64,000 nt of DNA from Symbiotaphrina buchneri. Lineage: Eukaryota > Ascomycota > Symbiotaphrinales > Symbiotaphrinaceae. The position numbers were made by a program, and so were the translations under genes. The notes under the pieces were generated by a model, which was given only the letters and a program-made list of their open reading frames with translations, was not told the origin of the DNA and did not search any database. The DNA lies in the NCBI GenBank assembly GCA_001599915.1, contig BCIG01000020.1, positions 332,046 to 396,045 of the forward strand. The letters run 5' to 3'. Of the stretch, positions 33,735-46,224 are shown one piece after another (the first letter of the stretch is position 1; the number at the start of each line of letters is the position of its first letter).

Positions 33735-36700
33735 TCAGATGTCGCGTACCAGACGAACACCGGCCCAGACATACGGGTAGTTTCGTTGATACCAGTTGAC
33801 ACTAAGACTTGGTTAGTTCAAGGCTGCACGACAGCAAGGCGGATTCCATACAAAGATTTACGACCGGCTAGTCTTGGATGAGTCGCCCAAGAACCCCCGA
33901 GGACTATGTTGTGCTTCGTGTCAAAGAAGTCCGCTGCAGGCGATCAGTCCTGACCCATGAAGGCAGCGAGGTGAAACACAAACCGGTGTACCCGGGATAC
34001 AAGTCCATGGGCTTGAAACCTTCATAGCTCTCCAGAACCGAGCTTGTCCATTCCCAGACTCCTCCCATGTCACTTTGGCCGGCAAGCTTATTGCCGTGAG
34101 GAGTGACAGGGAGGGGATGCCAGTGCTTCAATCCCACATTGCAGTCCTGCAAGTTGATGAAGTTTGACAAGGGATCAAGGACATGCTGGGTCCTGGAGGA
34201 ACCCTGTAGCTCAGGCTTGGATGGCGGCGTCTCCTCGACGCCATCATTGGAGAGGTGACTACAACCCAACAGGTCAGCAAAACATCGCACAACATGGGAA
34301 AGTAGCAATACCCATTCACGGCCGAGATTGTCTTCGCGAGAACCTTCTCAACATCTTTCTTCTTCAGATCATCGACATATCGGTAGATACTACGCGCCTC
34401 TTCCATCGTGGGGATCCTTGCATCCATCCACTTTGCGTACCCTGCGAGCTCATCGTAGGAAGCAGTTACGGGCCAGTCCAGCGCATACTCTAGAGGAATA
34501 GGGCCATAGATGGTCTTCGCACTTTTGCCTTTCAAAAAGCGCGGGCTGGGCTGAGCGGTGCTGCCATTGGAATGGCCATTCTCAGACTTGGAAGACCCAT
34601 TGCGATACTCCCCGTTTGATGTTTCCTTGGGTCTCTCTATCCAAGAGACGGGAAGCTGACTTTCGTGGACTTGTTCCAGGTAGTAGCCATATTCGCCGTT
34701 TGTGACCGGTCTGGCCTTGGCCAAAAAAGCCTTGACCTCCACCTGCCTAGGGGGCTTCTCGTTGTCCCACCCGAAGTAGCGATCAAAAGTGTGGTCCTCC
34801 TCAGGATCTTCAATGCCCACGGTAATCTCAGAAGCCGGAATCTTGACCCAATCGTTTGTGACCGCTACACTCTTGGCTTGAGTGGCCAGCGCCTCGAAGT
34901 CCGGTGCAATAGTGCCCGGGGGTGGCAAAGTCTTTTCGCTTTGGATCAACATGTACAACAACGTCTCCAGATGCATGGCCTCGTGTTCAAACGCCAGCAA
35001 CAGAGCTCTCATCAGCCGCGGTTCTGAGAAGGCAGGCCCATCGTGGTAGCACTCCCTGACTCTGTTACGTACGTTTTCCTGAAACGCCAGAATCTCGGGA
35101 GTTGGCGGCCACTCATCGGGAATCTCACTATGAGCGTGGCAAAGCTCGGGATTGTCAACATCGGGATCAATGCCCCGCTCAAATATTTGGGAGTAGTAGC
35201 TGGGTTCTGTCGGAACTCCTCCCGTGGCACGAGTAAGGTGGATGTCAAGGAAGGTAGGAATATGCCCCAGATAGAAGATGCAAGCATTTCTCAACTTGAT
35301 CGGTTTGGAAAGCAATTCCTCCTCGGGAATCATTGAGCGTGTGACAATATCCCATGTCGACCACAGATCTTCCCATTCTTTGATGGATGGAACAGCTGCC
35401 TGGGCGTATTCATTGGGATGGCTCGGGAATAAAGCGGCAGGTTTGGATAGCATATGGATATCTAGGAGCAACGAAAGTGTGAGCAGTGGATACGCTATTT
35501 CGAGGCTGTCATAAGGACAAGCGCTGCATTTTTACAACGCTTGCCCCCTTCTTGCCTTGGGGATCAGGTCTTCCATGGGCGAACTAGGTTGACAAGGAAC
35601 TGCATGGTCTCTGGAAGGGAACACTTACTATACTCTCCGTTTCTAGTCCCCCATTTGGCTCCTTCGATCAGGCCGGCAGCTTCCCAAAGTTGAGCGCTTT
35701 CGGTCGCAGAATACTTGTAGCTTTCCTCCACGCGCACGGCTTCACCAGCTTTGAAATGAATATCGTCAAAGGAGACATCGCGAAGTGGCACATATGACGC
35801 TTGATGGCGTCCAGCAACTTCGTCGTATTCACCAAGCACCTTCCAATCCTGAAGATTGAACACATTCTTACCCAGAATTTGATTGGCCCTAGTTAGGCCA
35901 TTGAGGACAAACTTGTGGGTGACGCCATGGCGATCATTGTATGCATGAAACACCTTGTCCTTATCCTTACAGGCATCCAGGCCGACCAGCAAGCAATCTC
36001 CCTTGTTTAAAACCTGGGCAACTCGCGAAAGGAACTCAGCCGCCTCGTCACGGTCAAAATTGCCGATGCTAGAGCCCATAGACATGATGCATTTTGGTCT
36101 CCGCATGTTCTCCGGTCGTTTGAGCCAGTCGAGCCCATCCTCATATGTTCCATGCAAGCCGTAGCATTTCACATGCTTGTATCTACCTGCCGGTATGGCA
36201 GAGAGGGTCCGTTCGAGTTCACTAACGGAGAGGTCAAGCGCATAATATTCGACGTCCCTTCCAAGCCGGTCAAGGGCCTGCAACAAGATGGTCACTTTCC
36301 GAAGATTGCTAGATGGGCATTAGTATCTCTGTCAACAGTCCTCGGGGGAAAGAACGCGAGGCGGATTCGTGCTGCCCAACAAGCGACAGGAACCAATGCT
36401 GGGAGCGCTCCAAGGCACGTCATACCCGCTGCCCAGTTCGACCACCATGGACCCTGTGGGGATCCGCTCCGCAATGCGAGTGGCCGAAGCTTCGAGGACC
36501 TCGATCTCGTCGTTGGTCAAGTAATATTCATCGAGGTAGGTGATCTCTTCGAAGAGGTTGAGGCCGGCCTCGTCGTACAAGAGCAGAGTGGGCATGCGCT
36601 TCATGCCGCCGTCCTTGGGTCGCAGCTTCTCCAGCATGTCGTCTACGATGGAGTGTTCGAGGCGGTGCTGGGCAATGTCCAGGATGGTGATGCCATTGTT

Positions 36701-36766
36701 CGGCACGCTCTTCACGACCCTCTGGGCTTGGGCCAGGGGCCTCCCAGGCTGCTCAGATATCGTCAT
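33735..36766 (-). CDS. egt1: ergothioneine biosynthesis protein Egt1
   Basis: Six exons: 36766-36426, 36308-35629, 35461-34312, 34258-33984, 33933-33852 and 33801-33735. Introns are 117, 167, 53, 50 and 50 bp, all in frame; 864 residues, normal for fungal Egt1. The N-terminal half is an EgtD-like histidine N-alpha-methyltransferase with the SAM loop VVELGSGN (108-115), which makes hercynine. The second half is EgtB-like: a DinB-type helical part with the iron-binding H-x3-H-x-E (His500, His504, Glu506 in HEAMHLE) and an FGE-sulfatase fold ending WYQRNYPYVWAGVRLVRDI, which joins hercynine to cysteine as a sulfoxide. The last two introns are confirmed by the conserved DFFDTKHN and GRKSFVNWYQRNYP joins. 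No missing catalytic residue is seen. It probably acts in the cytosol with an Egt2 lyase encoded elsewhere. Confidence 0.93.
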
Positions 36767-38376
36767 GGTGTGAGAGGGTGGATTGCTTGTGAGCGCCAGC
36801 GCCAGCGTCTTGGGGACTGCAGAGCTTTTATAAGAAAGGCTCGGTGCCGTTCGGAATCGGGGTCGTAGTCAAGGTCAAGGTCAGGGTCAGGGTCAGTGTC
36901 AGGTCCCGACGAGGTCTAGCCAGGTAAGACAAGGCAAAGGTAGGAGGAGTAAGGTAAGGTATGGTAAGCTTGTGTCAAAGCACCAGGCAGGCCGAGGCGG
37001 GGCGCGGCGTTGTCGGGGAATGACGATGACGATGGCTGAGGTACCTTATTGGCCCTCGTGTTTGACGGAAGGTCACGTACTTTCTCAGATAAGGTAGTGA
37101 AGTCTGTTATGTGCGATAGGTAGCTTAACATTGTAATTATGTACTGTCTCCGGATGCAGGAAGTAAGCAGCTAAAATCAGCGTTACGAATCAGAGAATAT
37201 CACCATAATAGTACGAAACGAAGGTAATCAATAAGCAATATCGATAGGACTGGATGGAGCATGCACACATCCGTCCCTTCTCGCCCCTGCCGCCGAGCTC
37301 GCCGCCGCGCTAGTGGTACCGAGAGAGCGCGTACAGGTACCGCATAAGGAAAGCTAGAGACAAGGCTACAGCATGCCGGCAACTTTGTCCGCTCCTATCC
37401 CTAAGGTAGAGTCAGGTAATTAATAATAATACCTAGGAATTGAAAACAAGAACAACTTAATAATGTTATTATTAATGATACCTCATTTCATTGTTCCTAC
37501 TCTTAATCATTATTGGGATCCGACAAAGCGTCCGTTTCTGCATTGACATATCGTGACTTCAAAGGGAGCGGCTCGGCGGGGCATGCGCGGCTGTGGGGAA
37601 TCCAACGTGAGATTTAGGGTGTTTCGCAAGTACACCGTGTACTGTATGAAGTATTCGTACGGTGTACAGCGTCGTCCCTGTGATCGTCAGGAACCAATCA
37701 GCTTTGGCACGTCACACACGGATATTGGATTGTCTGTCGGTCGGTCTTTGTTTCTCTTTCCGAGTCTGTACCGAGGACGAACACCTAAAAAGTTCTTGTG
37801 CTTCGTACCTTGACCACAGGACAAAGTAGCTCTGCGGGGAAGTCCGATCATGACGTTGTTAGCGGGAGCACCAGTGCGAAACTACCTTAAGGTTCGTAGA
37901 TCTCTCTGGGTACAGATACCTCGTACCTGAGGTTCGTAGTACCTCAAAGGAAGCACAAGTTCTCCGTACCTCATGAGGTTAAGAAGCGTTGACAGGCTTG
38001 AACGTACGAGCGCATGAACTACTTTCCAGGTTGATACGACACAAGCCACGACCTCACAGACCTTTGTCCTTTTCCTTTCAAGTACATACCTTACTGTAAG
38101 CTGTACGATGTGCCCCAACAATGGACATAGAAATCATCTCATGGACCCTTTCATCCTTGTTCATTCACCCCTTCTCTATCTCTCGTCACAATTCTTTGTT
38201 TCTTCCAGGATGGATAGACATCTCTTGGATCGTCTTCGGTGTCCTTATATTGTCCACATACTCGGCGGTGAACATATAACCGGCGAGTGCTGTCGAATGG
38301 AACGCATGAATCGCCATTGATCGTTCAGCTTGGACTTCCGCATTTTTAGCAGAACAACTCACCCTTGCAGAATATC
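36767..38376. other. divergent promoter region
   Basis: 1.6 kb between the starts of egt1 (minus) and the helical-repeat gene (plus). It contains a GGTCAGG/GGTCAAG simple run near 36870-36900 and many GTACCT/AGGTAC motifs (36910-36960, 37880-37990). Short frames are not recognised. Confidence 0.45.
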
Positions 38377-39075
38377 ATGGAGAATGCTAAGCTGACGTCC
38401 ACGTTGCGTGAGCTCACAGAGCTGACTCGCCAGCTCTTGCAGGAACGCGACTCTCTTCGGGCTCAGCTGCAATTCTCCCAGCAAGTTATAGAGAATTACG
38501 AGCTGCAGGCTCAGGAGTGGGAACGCCTCTTCGTGCAGATCAAGCCCACCTCAAAGCCCTCGGCCGATGACGTCCGGCTAAGAGCTGAGCTGCAGGCCAT
38601 AGCAAACGATGATGAGTCGTTCATCAGAGGCTCTTGGTTACCTGTCGGCGGTGCTTTGGCCGATGCTGAAGGTGAGTATGCCAGGGGCAACGGCCAACGA
38701 GCCCTGACCATCCTGCAAGAGCTGCTGGCCAGTTCTTCAGTCACGGATGCGCTACTCGTGCAAGCCAACATTCTCATGTCGGTCGTCTGGCGCGGTGTTG
38801 GCAATGCGCAAGCCGCCATCAAGCACGCAGAGACGGCTCTAGCTCTGGCCAAAGGCCATGGTATGTACGACTTGGCAGGCGTTGCTAACTTCCATCGAGG
38901 TCTCGCCTTCTTTAACATGGAAGAATACGCAAATGCCAGCTTGTGCTTCATGCTTGCGTCCCATACCAAGCACTACGAGGACCGTGTCGCGATTTGGAAG
39001 GAGTCCGCCGAGGACAAATGCGGCGAGCTTCTCCCGACTGACAAGCGGCGGTTTGTGTCACTAATCCTTGCATAG
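38377..39075 (+). CDS. helical-repeat (TPR-like) protein with N-terminal coiled coil
   Basis: A single exon of 232 residues from the first in-frame ATG. Residues 1-60 form a heptad-rich Leu/Gln/Glu helix (LRELTELTRQLLQERDSLR), likely a coiled coil. Residues 85-225 are paired helices with TPR-like small/large residue spacing (EYARGNGQRALTILQELL, AAIKHAETALALAKGHG, FHRGLAFFNMEEYANASLCF). No membrane segment or signal peptide is visible. Such proteins usually mediate protein contacts; the partner and process are unknown and I do not recognise the family. Confidence 0.75.
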   Translation: MENAKLTSTLRELTELTRQLLQERDSLRAQLQFSQQVIENYELQAQEWERLFVQIKPTSKPSADDVRLRAELQAIANDDESFIRGSWLPVGGALADAEGEYARGNGQRALTILQELLASSSVTDALLVQANILMSVVWRGVGNAQAAIKHAETALALAKGHGMYDLAGVANFHRGLAFFNMEEYANASLCFMLASHTKHYEDRVAIWKESAEDKCGELLPTDKRRFVSLILA

Positions 39076-40025
39076 GGCGCTCCGTTTCACATTTTGGTAG
39101 ACAAAACTTCTTTTGATAGCTATCCAATCCATTGTACCGTTTCAATCAGACTGCTCAGAGACCCAACCGTGCAACGTGCTTCACAAGGACGTGTCTTTCG
39201 AACGTCTCTCCCCTGAGCCAAACCCCTCACATGTCTATCTACCTGTGATGTGTTGATCCAACCTGCTTGGCTGAAAATGTAGACATCTTGCTTGACTGTA
39301 ATCGAAATTATCGCGTGGTGAGCGGCTCGCAATGTGGACTGTAGATCTCATAGGTGATGTATCAGCTATTGTCCGTATGTCCTGACACCTTCTCCACTCT
39401 GCAACAAGCCAGAATTTCATCGTTTTGCTGCCAGTGAGCCCCGTGATTGGGAAAGAGCCCACTAAAATTCAGCATCTGCCAGAACCATGGCGACGACGTG
39501 TCACAGCCAAATTTGATCAGTCAACGCGGAGCTCAGGGTCGTCCACAGGTCGACACAATCTACTGACAGTCTCTTGTAGACAGACCAATCCAGTCGCTGA
39601 TCGAAGGAGCTACTACTCAGAGGGCCCGTCTTCGTGCCCCTGATGATCTCACGGAACGCTGATTACGAGCTGCCTAGACCTTGAGGATGTGGCTTTGGTC
39701 TACATTGGAGCTGCATTCGGGGCATTGTTTTCATGTAGATCACTTCCTAGGGGTACGGACCGATATAAAACGAACTATTAGCAAGCAGCGGCTTAACCGG
39801 AGAATGCCATGATGATGAACGTGATGCCATCTCCCGTGCACAACTCTAATGGTATAGAAATCGTGATATGGGTCCCCGCTGCGTTTTGCTTGCGAACATA
39901 TGCGAAAATCAACTCAAAAGAGATTTCGTGGTGTCATTGTGACCCATAGCGCCTGCAAGATGCCTCAACGAGAAGTAAAACGGTAAGATCAAGTGTTTTC
40001 CTTCTAGTACAAGACTATGCATGGA
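39076..40025. other. intergenic, no gene recognised
   Basis: This is the 3' region shared by two convergent genes (helical-repeat gene and ARF-GEF). Nothing beyond short unmatched frames is seen. Confidence 0.45.
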
Positions 40026-43000
40026 TCAATGATTGGAAGAAATTGTAGGCTCCACAAGGCTGCCTGCCGCCTCTTTTCCAATTGTTACTTGCTCCGGAAA
40101 CAGTTCATCAAGTAGATCTGGCAAAAACCTTTCCAAGCGCTGCCGTGTCTTGTCCCATAACTCATTGGATGGCTGGTCTTGTCGCGGAGGAATCAAGTAA
40201 CCGCCACTGGACATTACGAGCAAGACGTTTTTTAGACTTTCAGGCACCGCTTCCTCCTATTTCACAGGGTTCAGCAGAGTTCTGAGGGCCAGAGCTTGAC
40301 CAGAGGGAGGGCCGAACTTACAAGATTATCTCCCTGGCCACTGTTAATGAGCCTGTCCATGATGTCCAAAATCTTAAGCCACAAATCAAGCATTCCTTGC
40401 CAGTGGGAGAGGAATGTCAGGTAGTGCAGGAAAACTTTGCACAGCAATGTTGCTACTTGAACCCTTGTCTCACTCATACCCAGAGGATCGGACTGGTAGA
40501 TTTCAGGCTTGAGTAGACGATTGATCAACGGAAATAGAACTTCCGCAAATATAGCGATCCATTCCTCGTGATCACTGGAGACAATGTTCGGGGAGAGCAA
40601 GGATCGTTGAAGGGCAGTAAGCGCCTGATGTCTGATCTCGCGGCACGGATTCAAGCACTGACTGCTCAAAGCCTGGAGTATAGGAGACCAATAAGCGGCC
40701 CAAGCTGCGAATTCGTCAGTAGGACGCTAAAGTCGATTGACCGGGGATGGTACCTTCAGTCTGTTCCAGATGTGACTGGCTAATCAAGGTGGGCACTCGG
40801 CCGGAAAGATTGTAGATGGTATTCACAGCATTAACACCCCGGGAGACCGAATCATTGTTACTAAGAAAGTCAGACTACTCCCCCAAGGATTCCTGCTGTG
40901 GACTTACAGTGGGCTTGCCGGTTTCGCGGTCTTTCCTTTACGCGTAAGTTTGTCCTGTTTCTGTTCATATACCGCACCGACACTGCCCGCAGTTGCAAAT
41001 CTGTTCAGAAGCGATCCTACTGCTTCATAGTTGTCTGGAGTTATGGCGGATTGGACAGCGGTAGCCAGCTCCGTAACAATATCATAAACCCGGGGCGCGG
41101 TTTCAGAGGCGACGTGCATCCGATCTAAAATGGACCAGAAATCCGGTGAATTGGCCATCTCGTGCCTTAGCGAGCCGGAATCTTTGATGCATTTGTATAT
41201 ACCATTCAACAATGAAACTCCGATTTTCTCGAGAGTCTCCTGTTCAAAGCTGGATATAGTATGCAACACAACAGGCACGCGGATAAAAGCGTGGTCCTAC
41301 CGCACATTAGTCTTCATACCCCACCAAGATATTGGTAGATGGTGGCATACATGTGTTGCTTGCAGAATGCAAAAGAGATAGAAGACTGCTCTAGACAGGA
41401 CGATCTGGTGGATCCCGTTGGGGTCGCGGATTATTGTCTGCACTGCTTCTGCCACCTTACTCCCCAGTTGAGCCCGAGTGTCTTCATCTCTGAGCGCCAA
41501 CAGAGTTGCAGTCTCCAGGATGTAGACGATGGAAGGATCGTAAGGAGCAGTTCCTTGTGACACACGAAGGCCGTTAGATCTCATGGCGCCTGATGATGGC
41601 ACCTCTGGTTTGACAACAATCACAGCTGAGGACACGTCCTCCGGGAGCTTTTCGAAGAGAGCATCCAAGAATACCTCCAGCACATCTGCTGGCAATTGCC
41701 TGCGTCGATTAGCGACTCCAGATATCTAGGACGTTTGGGACCCACATTATATGAGAAAATATGTCGCCCATATAGCAAGCATTCACGCAGTCGACTGTAC
41801 ATAATGTACTCTCGATCTCCTCGTCCGAGGGTTCTGGCGGCTCATCCGCCGCGTAACTTGAAAGGTAGGACGTGAAAGCGGAAAATAATCCGTTCTCATT
41901 GGAGCGCTGATCGCGGTCGATGACTTGGGAAGGAGTTTGTAGCGGTATTGGAGACAGGCCGAGCTTCTCCATTGATGCAGGAGCAAACGGCGGCAGGAGA
42001 GAATTGATAAAGAGATTCAGCCATATCCTGACAAGCTTTGAGGCTGATTAGCTGGTGGTTTGCGTCACAGGGGAAGGGACTCACATGTCTCCAACCCTTC
42101 CGGATCATAGCTTCGTTACCAGAGACGACGCGAAACAGGACAACGGTTGCAAGCTGAGCCTTGAAGTCACGTCCAAATCCCACAGCCATCTCGCTGACCA
42201 TGACAGAATTGTCCCCAGCCTGCACCTCCGTGTTGAGAGCGGTACTAGGTGCTTTATCCACAGCTAAAGTACACATAGAGCTCAGACAGAAAATTATATG
42301 ATCAAGGGCTTCTGTAATATGGTATGCCGCAGCTATCCGCGCACACTGATCGAACCCTCCGACAATCCTTGAAAACACCGCATCGTCCGATGCGGACATA
42401 AAGACATAGGATAACGTAGCCACGACAGGTTTCCAAGTGGTCGTGAACATGTCTGCGTCGAAAATATTGGTATCGCAGAGAATGAGCTCGCCTGCGGATT
42501 CTGTCTTTGCGAGGAGTTCCCTCCAAGCGTAATCGAAAGCATGCTTATTGTCGTGCTCATCTGGCAATATGATCTCATGCGTTTTTATGGAATTGTATAT
42601 TTCCTGCAGATACTCAGGAGCAAAGTCTTGGCCGCCATTGACTCCGCGCAGATTTCTCGAGAAATCCGCAAACGACATACGATTTTGTGATTTCACATTC
42701 GGGTTGTGTTGATCTGTGTTCAACATTATGATTGCATAGGTGAGCACGTAGACGGCATCTTTGTTCGCGATCCCTTCAGGCGTCGAGTTCGCGCAGTACT
42801 TCTCTGAAAATACGGTCACAATGCGCTCTATGAGCGGAGATTCTCCAGGAAGGCGAAAAGATTCCAGAAGTTCTCTCAGTGCTTCATCCACACGCTTGTC
42901 TGTAAAGTCAAATAGATCAAGAAAAGCGCTGAGGATTTGTTCATTGGACTTCTTCGAGAGGTACTCTCCCAGCACTTTTTTAGACACACGCGAGGTTCCC

Positions 43001-45244
43001 CTAAGGAATCTCGCGATGGAGACTGGATCTTCTGGGTTATCAATAATTCCTTGGCTGGCAAGGAACAAGATACCACTTTTAGGGTTCTCGTTGAATTTAT
43101 CCGCACCCCGTATGATTACCTTTTTCCTCTTTCTTTGCTCCCTCAATCGTGACCTGTCTGGGTAGGAGGTTGTATCTCCTGGCTCATCAAGTCGGTCAAA
43201 GATAAACTGAATATAGCTCAGAAGTGCATCTAGGCAGAGAGGGGGAACATTGGTCGTGCTCCAAGTAGCTGAATCCGGAAACGCATTTCTTGAAAGCAAA
43301 CCGACCATGTCCTCGCACAGATCGGCGCGGTCAACCTCACAATCATAGTTCACATAGAGCTCCACCATGAAGCTGGGTATCCTTGCTAGTGTGGCGATGC
43401 TCTCTACCATTGCCTCTCTCGCGTCGGGTTTTCTTGAGCCACCTTCCATGCCGAGCCTTTGCCGTTCTTTTACTGGTACAGGAGTCGAGCGGCCGCTACT
43501 AGCCTGGGACGGTGCTGGCCTCGCAAGTTTAGGGGCTTGTGGTACCCCCTCGTAGAGGGCTGGGTCGATCCCAGGCTCCTGTGGGATCTCGACTTTAGGA
43601 TGCAGGCAGGTGACAAGGTAAGATAAAAATAGCTCTTGCTGTAGTTTGAGTACCCCTCTACAAGTTGCCAGGAGAGTACCAGCAACCCTTAAGGATTCAG
43701 TCAGAATGGCCATGTTGTCTGATCGGACCAACTGGAATAGGTGACGGCACAAGTTATCCTTCGTGAGCATTGCCAGACTGGGGTGTTTCGCAATCGACGG
43801 TCCAGCCACTTCAAATGCGACGTCTATGATCCTCATTGCCATAACCCTCATGGTATCAGTGTGTTGCCGGTCATGAGGATCAAGGAGATCAACAAGAACT
43901 CTAAAGAGTTCCCGTATGGATGGAAGCGAGTACGGCTTTACTTCCTCAGTCAGGAAGTTGCCAGCTGTACCAGTCAAGTCTACCGAACTGCTGTTCTCCG
44001 CATGTGATGACCGAACACCCAGCTCGGCCTGGCCGTCCAAGCCCGGAGATGGCTTTTCCGCGCTCTGCACTGCCTGGGCTGTGCCAACAGTGTTGCCATT
44101 GGTCGATGGGTCCATCTTCACGGTGTCAAGTTGATTGCGGCTGCTGCCTTCAAGCCCTCCCGGGACACCTTCCGCCTCGGCCTCGGCCTCGAGGTACTTC
44201 AATCGTTCGAAGATGACCTGGCACATCGCAACCATTGACATCTCCGCTGAGCGGCGCAGCAGTTCGGAGAGCCTAGTCTGGCAACACATACTAAGCCCAG
44301 TCTCCATCATTTCACAAACACTTTCATCGCCTAGCAGAGAACCACCGGGGCCTGACATCATGTTCTCCATGAGTTTCAATATCCGAAGTAAGACAATCTC
44401 ATCTGCGGCGGAATCACTGGCCTCGAAGCGACAGTGCGTTATTGCAGACGAGAGGAGTTGCATCGCTAAGGACAAGCGTGGTGATTCCGTGCTGATGATA
44501 TTGTATGAGAAGAATTTCGTTATCGCTATGAGGGCCAGGGACGTGATGGGCGCCGAAGTGGAAGATGACCTTATGACCTGCAGAAACGGTTTCAGAAGAG
44601 AAGGGGTATCAAACTTGCGAATATCTGGGTGACGTTAGCATCTCTCCACCTATTGCATGGTTCGCGGTGCTACCTTTACAGCCGACCAAGTCACTCCGTA
44701 ACCTCGCAAATGCTGACATCAGGGGGTTGTCTTGCATACTCCTGCCCTTCTTCCCTCGCAGACCCCAGCGGTGGGCTATGGTAGCATTACTATCATCGTC
44801 GGTTGATCCCGCAGCAGAGCTTCGGGTAGAATGACCTCTCCCAGAGCTCGACCCCGGCCTCGAAGGAGGCTGCCGCGGGTTGTCGAATGAATAAGCCGGG
44901 GAGGTCATTCCTCCTCCAAGGATAGCGGAGACCGATGAATGCGCCCATCGAGCATGTTTCCTCATCGCCGAAGTCACAGTGATGCATTCAGTAAGTATCA
45001 AGCTTACAGGATCAATGACCACCGAGACTGGTACGGGATCCCACTTTCGGGCTTGTCGTCTAGGGGTGGAAAGGCTTGCCATCTGTGGCCGAGCTCTGGC
45101 AACCTTCATCTCGGGCTGATCGCCAGTGCCGGATAGACTCCGACCGTCCGGCATCTCAATTGTGCCAAACCGAGGGCTGGCTGCGGCATCCGGTTCCTCG
45201 CTCATGCTGACTCGGTCGCTGAAGGCCGCCTCTACCTCAGGCAT
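40026..45244 (-). CDS. Sec7-domain ARF guanine nucleotide exchange factor, Gea/GBF1 type
   Basis: Eight exons: 45244-44674, 44624-42085, 42035-41746, 41699-41351, 41296-40908, 40860-40754, 40704-40322 and 40256-40026. The introns are 46-65 bp and all keep frame; 1619 residues. The Sec7 domain lies at about 690-880, with the catalytic glutamate in FRLPGE (Glu785) and the NTDQHNPNVK motif. The upstream DCB/HUS-like region has MRKHARWAHSSVSAILGGG. Downstream HDS-like parts include RHLVRIWLNLFINSLLPPFAP, which fixed the acceptor at 42036. The length and order match Gea1/Gea2/GBF1, which load GTP on ARF at the cis-Golgi to recruit COPI. The start is the first in-frame ATG; 45205 is another candidate, and an extra 5' exon is possible. 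Confidence 0.92.
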
Positions 45245-46224
45245 GCAACTGCCCTCAAAACCTTCCCCCGGCAATGACTATAGGCTTCTCAACATGTCCA
45301 GTGCTGGAGACAAAGGGGAGATGCGGACTTATGAGCAGTCGCGTATGGTCCTCAGGCGTCAATGGCATGCAGCCTTCGGTATACAGGATGACAGCATGTT
45401 GTAGGTGGTAATCGGTATGGGTGAGGTACCATACATTTCTCCGTACGGTAGCGGAGTTATTATGCACCGTGCATTGACCACCTTGCAACTCCGCGGTTAG
45501 AACTTACAGCCCTGTACGGCGCCCCACTTTGCGCATCTGCGCAGTTTAACCTTCTGAGAAGCTGCACCCCCTGAAGCCTAAATGGCTTGCCCCTTTACAT
45601 CAATGAAGCTACTCCGCGCTCTACAGGCAAATGATGCAGGATGGACAAATACTCGAATATTTCACATCTCCATAGAGTGGCAGACTATTCCTGGGATATT
45701 TTCCGCAATCCCGAGCGAATATGATGTCCACAATGAACGATTGCTCGCGACGCGCCGTCCTCTCCGCTTGTGCCGACTTTGACGCGCTGAATCAGGCTCC
45801 GAACAATGGACGGACAGAAGTACAAGTGTGCCTGAAACGACAGGACTGGACCACGATCGGGCACGGTCCATTCCATAAACTGCTTTCAAGTACCTTCCAG
45901 AATCTGGATAGCAAGTAAACAGGCAAAGGTTCCCCAAGAAAATCATTACATGCGTCGGCAAGGGACGGGTCTTCATCCCAGTTGGTCTGCCTCACATGCG
46001 GATGATCAGGGGGTCAGAACGCACCAAAGCCCATTGAATTATTATTGGCGAAATTGCGTAATAACATGTTCAACTCATTCTTCCCGTACGGGAGTCAGGC
46101 CAGAATATCAAAGGACCATTGATGATGCAAGGATTGATAATACCCGATCAATGCTCGCAAAAGTCTATAATTTATCGTAGGAATGTTCGGATGACGTCCA
46201 GTGTCGATCAATATTGTTCCGCGT
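45245..46224. other. intergenic, no gene recognised
   Basis: This lies upstream of the ARF-GEF gene and downstream of anp1, both on the minus strand. Frames of 60-100 codons have no recognisable content. Confidence 0.45.
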
